DNA of 64,000 nt from Setophaga petechia. Taxonomy: Eukaryota > Chordata > Aves > Passeriformes > Parulidae. The notes beneath the pieces are model-generated. The model was given only the letters and a program-made list of their open reading frames with translations, did no database searches and was not told where the DNA came from. Made by a program: the position numbers and the translations under genes. The stretch covers positions 17,243,572 to 17,307,571 of the forward strand of contig JANCRA010000009.1 in the NCBI GenBank assembly GCA_024362935.1, given 5' to 3'. Each line of letters opens with the position of its first letter. Position 1 is the stretch's first letter. This document shows, piece after piece, positions 58,300 to 64,000 of this stretch.

Positions 58300-59640
58300 T
58301 TCTTTGCACTGATGTTCAGTAAGGAAAAGATCAGGGAAGATCACATCCAAGCTCTCCTTCTACGGGTCAGGTCAGAGTAAAAATGTTGCATCAAAGTGCT
58401 AACAGAAGAGGATTTTAGAAGAAATCACCAGGGCCATGTGGAAGTCACTTAAGATTTCTAAAGGCAGTCAGCAATTCTTTATTTCAGTATCTGCAACCAA
58501 TTACTTAAGCAGAAGGGAAGAACAACTACTCAGACTACAGTCCTATCTCTATCACTAAATAAATTAATAGAAACTGCAGCTAAATAAATATACAAGAAAA
58601 AAAAAACAAACTGTAGGGGAGGAGAGTAATACATATTTTGAAATGACAAGGTAATGTCTCACAGGACTACTGCCAAAATCTTTTGAAGGGTTCACATACT
58701 TTTTGACCAATCCTGATTAAACTGGTATATCCCACTAAAGTTTTCCAAAAGGCACCCAAACACTGTACTTAGTGAAGACTGCTGTGGAAATAATCTACAA
58801 TACAGATTCTGAGAACATGTTCTCTGGGGGATTTGTAATAATTTAAAGAGAAAAATATCATGTGTTGTTCATTGTTACCACAATAAAGACAAGTTACCAG
58901 AGGGGTTCCAAAATAAAATGACACAGATCAACATATATAAATCAGCCAAGAGACAGTGACTCCCAAAATGTCTGCTTCCTAATCATATAAACTTATTCAC
59001 AGAAGCTGAAAACACAAACTCATTGTAAAGCACTGTGGCAAGAAAAATCAGTAGTGATAAATGCAAGGTAATGAACAGGGGGAAAGAATACACATAATTT
59101 GAGATCCCAGTTGCAACTTTCTCACTCTTTCAAATCAAAGCTACTCAATCATCAACAACCAAAGAGGGGAAAAAAAAAGAATCAAATAAAACAAAGCACA
59201 TTTGTTACTACAAAACAAACATACTTCACCAGCACCTTGCTTATCATGAGATGTTCAGATCACTCACTTTTCAGAGAAAGGGAGAAACAAATGAGTTTGT
59301 TTCTCAATGAGAACAATTTATACTCATGGAAAATACTTCTCTTTGAAACGAAAACAACTCAAGGAAGATCCTAAATTTGAAAGAATAAAAAAAATTGCAG
59401 ATGATAAGAGCTGCCCAATGTTTTGCAAGAACAAAAAGGTGCCAAATTAAATCATTAGGAAGCTTTAATAATCTATTGTGCATGAAAACATTTTGCTAAT
59501 TGGGAGAGTCATTGCTGTAAAAGGCTACAGTGGTTAGAAATGCAAGCAGTTCAAACAGGGATTGGGCAAACATGAAATAAATGCATGGATGACTTAAAAC
59601 ACAGTGGTTCAAAGGAAACCACAAAATTCTTGGCCAGCCA
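58300..59640 (+). mobile_element. Probable old, diverged CR1/L3-like LINE
   Basis: GTGATAAATGCAAGGTAATG near 59052 resembles old CR1/L3 consensus, and downstream blocks (CAGGGATTGGGCAAACATGA) fit the same order. Reading frames are destroyed. Edges are guesses. Confidence 0.45.
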
Positions 59641-62600
59641 GCTGAAAACCAGAATACACCTGAGAAAAATCAGTCTTTAACTGAAAAGCTTCTATTCCTA
59701 TACATCCCTGTTGCAACCAAGTTACCCAATTGTCTATTTGCCTAGTACAGCAACTACCCTAACATAGGAGAGGAATAATCATCTTCTTACATACAAAAGA
59801 AATATCACTAGCCTCACAGAAGCTCTACACATTTACCCAAAAAATCTAAATTTCAGCCCATGGCTCTGAAGTTGACTTCAGCAGAGGGATGGGTGTCAGC
59901 ATGTTGGTATAAGATCAGAGACTTAATGGACATGTCCCTAATGTTCTGTGAGGCTACCCAGTTCTAATGGTCACTTCCTGACCCTGACATTCATTTGATC
60001 ATAATATCAATTAATTCCTTAATTCTGCTAGTTTCTGAAGCTCCTCTCCTTATTACAGAAGATCACTTATCACTTGACTTTCCTTTTGTCTGATGATCAC
60101 AAGCTCAGCACAGACTATGTACAAAGCAGCTATCAAGAAGCTCTCTGGCTTAATGTCCTGCTACAGCTCAGGAACACTCCATCCCTACACAGCCAGGTGC
60201 AACCCATGTACTGCAGCTTTCTTGGGGTACAAACCATCAACCCAGTGGCTGGCTGAATGTATGCCACAGTTCACCCCAAAAACAAAGTAAACCACTCCAA
60301 TTAAAATCACCTAAAAGCAGCACTTTGCAATTGAAGCAAACTAGTAACTCAGCTATATCCACATATAAGAAGTGAAAAGAGCTAGAAAAACACAAGTAGC
60401 CCGGAATTTTTAAAGGGTTGTAATCCAAGCTAGCTTTAAACTAAATCTGCATGCTAGTACTACAGTGTCAATTTGGGCATAGTAAAAGATGCATACTGTG
60501 TATGGAGAGACTCTTACCTATGGTGAATACAACTCAAGTTAGAGCCAAAGCAGTTGCAGGGCCCTTCTGAGTCACCAGATATAAAACTCTTACCACAGGC
60601 AACCACATAAGCTGTTTTGGTTTGTGGGTTTTTTTCCTCCTTATATCCTTCCTGAGGGGTATTCAGCCATCAGCCTTAGCTTTTTATGTTCACATATCCC
60701 TTGGATACATGGTCGCTCTGATTTAGTGTTAACTTCTACACCTCTAACAAAGTTTTTCTGAAGGTCTGCCTAGCTACCAGGTCCACAGCCTCATTCCGAT
60801 GCTATCATGTGGCACAGCTGTTTCTGCAACCACACACATAACCAGCCAAAAGAGACTTTCCTGCTGGATCCTTTCCAGCCAGATCAGTTGCCCAAATGAA
60901 AAATTTCCGTGCAAGAACACTACAGCTGTGCCTGAACATATCAAGGCTGGTGCCACAGCTCTGAACTTCAGCACAGAGATCATTTCAGCACACAGGACAG
61001 TCATGAGGAGCTGATGGCCACCGACAGAAATGCTCTACCCTGACAGCAACTAGGACATAAAGGAATCCACCATGCATGTGTCCACCACCAACACAGCAAG
61101 CACTGACAGGCTGAATATTAGAACAGGTCAGGCTGAATTTTACAACATGTATATCCAGCGGCCACATTGAGTTGTGTATCTGAAGCAAGCAAGGCTTTAA
61201 GCAAGCCTCAGACATTACATTAATGCCACAATGACTCAACCATTTCATCTGCCAGTTTCACACAAAAATCATGGTAATGAGTTCAACAGGAATATTTACA
61301 TATTTTGGGCTAACCTCAAGTGCAAGTATTCACAACACCAAAGTAAAACAAGGGTCTTAAATTACTATACAAGCTCATGAAAGTGTCTGAATAACACTTA
61401 ACACAAACCCATTATTATTGCTGGTGTTTCGGAACATCTGTAAAAGCTTTCAGAACAGGAAACCAAGTTTAGGTTCACAAATCTAATTTACCTGTTCATC
61501 TGAGTACCATCATTACAAAAGCCTGGTATATCTCATTTCTTCAGTTTTGAGACACTACTTCAGAATTTATTTTCCAGTAGGTTTGGAGCTGCTTCAAATT
61601 TAATTCTTTCCTCTGACTTTTTGTATGGATTGAAGAAATTAGCTTACTAAACGTCATGATGTAAGATTCATAATGTGTTTGTCATGCAGATTTCAGAGAA
61701 TTCAACAAAAAAGCAAGACCTAAAAGACCTGTAACTCAGCAGAGACAGTAACTAAGAACAGTAAAAGGGCAAGATCTACTTAGTGAAATATTTTGAAGCA
61801 AGTCAGTAAATTTTAGTTTTAGTTACAAGACTAACTATTTACACACAGCTAAAGCTTACCAAAAGCATGCAAACTGTGATATCTTCTGAGCATCTTAACT
61901 GAACTGCAGCCACCACTGCTAAATGTGAATGCTGACATCTGTTTTCCAACTGATGCTTCCAGGAATATTTGAATAATTTTGCTTAACACAGCTTCTTCCT
62001 TGAGTCTTCCTACTCAATCAATGCTAAGAAATTCTTCCTTGCATGCACAAACAGAATCAAAAAACAGAATCAACCTCAAACTTAATTCTGTGAAGGGGTA
62101 TCCAAAACAAGCACCAGTAATTCTCAAGACTACTTATCAAAGAATAAGCAGCACTTGGCATAGGTATTCATGGCAAATCAAAATCATACAGTTGACCAAC
62201 AGTGTTTTAGGACAGCCACACTGACATGTGTCTCCTCATCTGCACACTTTCTATGTATTTCACAGCTGTTTAATCCTGGAAACACACTGATCAGCAAGAG
62301 CACAGCACCATTTCTAGCCTTAAAAGCCATTATGTGCAATGTGGTAGACAGTAAATTTTATCTACTACTCATGCAGCAAGATGCTGCTTAAGGATGTCCT
62401 TTATTATAAATAGAACAGAAAGGTAAAACAAGACAGAAAAACAAAGGACCCGCAATAAAATGCTTGTCTATTACTCCTATCCAAATGTGTGTCTATTTCC
62501 AGAAAATAAGCAACACTAGACCACAGCAACAGTCTTGAAAGATGGCTAAGTGGAAAGGGAATACAGAAACAATAGAGAAACACTATGCCAGAGATATGAA

Positions 62601-63169
62601 CACAGGAAAAGGACATGTAAAATCCTGAAAAATAAAGTGGCATTAATACAGTATGAAAAGAGTCAAGTTGCCATTTGATGGATCTTAATTTTAAAAAAAT
62701 GCAATACTTAATAGGAAAAACAAATACTGAATGACTAGATCAGAAACAGACCCAGGAACAGTAAATTTATTTAGATGTCAGGTCTGAGCAATAGAACACA
62801 GGCCATTGGTGTCAGTGGGTCACAGCACACATTGCAAAAGCATGCCTTAATCTTCATTGCTCTATGTGGAGCCAAGAGTAACTGAGAATTCAAATCTATG
62901 AAGTCCCTAGCTTTTGCTAGCATTTTAAAAAAAAGTCTGGTATGCACAAATAGCACACAATCTTTCAAATTTGTCAAGTTACAAAAATTTGGATGTACAG
63001 CCAATCATGTAAACCAACCAAATGTGAACAAGTAACTACAGACTAGAAAGAACAGAAATCTCAAGAGCAAGAATTTCTCAATATTTGATTATCTTAGCTA
63101 TGCACAATTGTTACCCCTGTTTTTATTCATGCCTATTACCTGCTATTTTACCAAAAGCTCTTCTCAGAG

Positions 63170-63560
63170 AAGAGCTGGGCTTTGTCTTCTCTCTGTTTTC
63201 CCACTAATTAGTTGAAAACAGCAGTAACCTGTCCCTTCAGCCTTCTCTTTAGACTGAACACACCCCTCTTTCTCAGTTTTTTGTTTATTATGTGTTCAAT
63301 CACCCTGTTCTTACACCGGGCTTACTCCAGAATATCCCTATCTTCATTAGATCGTAGTCTAACCAAAACCAGACTAAACACTGCAGATGGGTTCTCCCAG
63401 TGTAAGACACCACAGAACAATCACTTTGTTTAAACTGCTGGCTACCACCTCGCTGATTTCAGTCCAGAATGCTGTTTACATTCATCCTGCTAGGCTGCAC
63501 TATTCATGTTTAACTTGCTGGCCACCAGGACTGGCCAAAGCTGTCTTCTATCCTATTAGT
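63170..63560 (-). mobile_element. Diverged CR1 LINE fragment, minus orientation
   Basis: Reversed CR1 blocks: CAGCCTTCTCTTTAGACTGA, then GTTTAACTTGCTGGCCACCA and GGACTGGCC. Older than the copy at 40885-42195 judging by its divergence from that copy. Confidence 0.65.
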
Positions 63561-64000
63561 GCCCAAACGATACTATTCTCAAACATTCTGGAAATGAAGA
63601 CACTTTTAAACTAACAATATGGACTTTTAACACTACTCTTCATTCGTGTTTCTTCTTAATTGGTTAGGATTTTTTAATTTTTGTTTTAAACTAGCATTCA
63701 GTCTACACTCATATCATGGATAACCCATGAACAAGTAGCTCTGTATGGTTAACTAGTATCCACCATGCCTAATGGCACACCACTTCTCAGTGCCTTACTG
63801 CTCAAATCTTTTTGACTAATGGTTCTAAAATACTTTATTTATGCATATGCTTAGAAAGAGGAAAAACTGTCGTGCCAAAGTCTGCAAACAAACAAGTTTG
63901 CAGACAGACCATATTCTTTGCCTTTAGCATAAATAACATCAGCTAATAGCCTCAAACAGATTTTTCATCCCTGAGAAATAATCAAGTATTGGCTAAACAC

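Larger units (their letters stand above)
56896..64000 (-). other. 5' intron or upstream region of ZMYM2
   Basis: No CpG-rich promoter is visible up to base 64000, so the main promoter is probably further upstream. Contains a probable old CR1 (about 58300-59640) and a second CR1 fragment near the window end. The block 60500-61250 has higher GC than its surroundings but matches no element I know. Confidence 0.6.

Noticed and set aside
60500..61250. GC-richer block with several open frames, considered as a promoter or LTR
   Set aside because: Few CpGs, no TATA, LTR ends or known repeat blocks, and no protein resemblance; left unassigned.

Overview
The window is a piece of a vertebrate nuclear genome, almost certainly a bird. 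Nearly all of it is the 5' two-thirds of one gene on the minus strand, ZMYM2 (zinc finger MYM-type 2, also called ZNF198). Introns are long and AT-rich. The interspersed repeats I can recognise are mostly CR1 LINE copies, in both orientations, with 3' ends of the avian type, plus one degenerate solo LTR of a kind common in songbirds and other Neoaves. I see no SINE or L1 of mammalian type. A neoavian, possibly passerine, bird is an inference from repeat style; I cannot name the species.

Transcription runs from high to low coordinates. A probable 62-nt 5' untranslated exon lies at 56834-56895. The start codon is at 53260-53258, in a large first coding exon (52408-53270). Fourteen further coding exons follow down to 903-1004, with splice phases that agree at every junction. 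They encode residues 1-982 plus one base: an acidic, disordered N-terminus with two SUMO-interaction-like motifs, ten cysteine-rich MYM zinc fingers (about residues 330-790), a proline/valine-rich linker, and the start of an acidic linker. The C-terminal domain, stop codon and 3' UTR lie beyond base 1. The promoter and CpG island lie beyond base 64000 or were not seen.

Layout: 1-6.7 kb holds seven small exons for the post-finger linker and finger 10. The region 6.7-23.6 kb has long introns around the exons for fingers 7-9. The region 23.6-30.3 kb carries fingers 5 and 6. The region 30.2-43.9 kb is a 13.7-kb intron with several CR1 insertions. The region 43.9-48.1 kb carries the exons for fingers 1-4. 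The region 48-53.3 kb holds an intron with two opposed CR1 copies and the first coding exon. The region 53.3-64 kb is 5' intron and UTR sequence.

Points of interest: a GC-AG intron after the finger-9 exon, an apparent absence of a roughly 24-codon exon expected between fingers 4 and 5, an isolated GC-rich exon, a four-codon upstream ORF in the 5' UTR exon, and inverted CR1 copies bracketing three exons. I found no second protein-coding gene, tRNA, rRNA or CRISPR array, and no clearly undescribed system.
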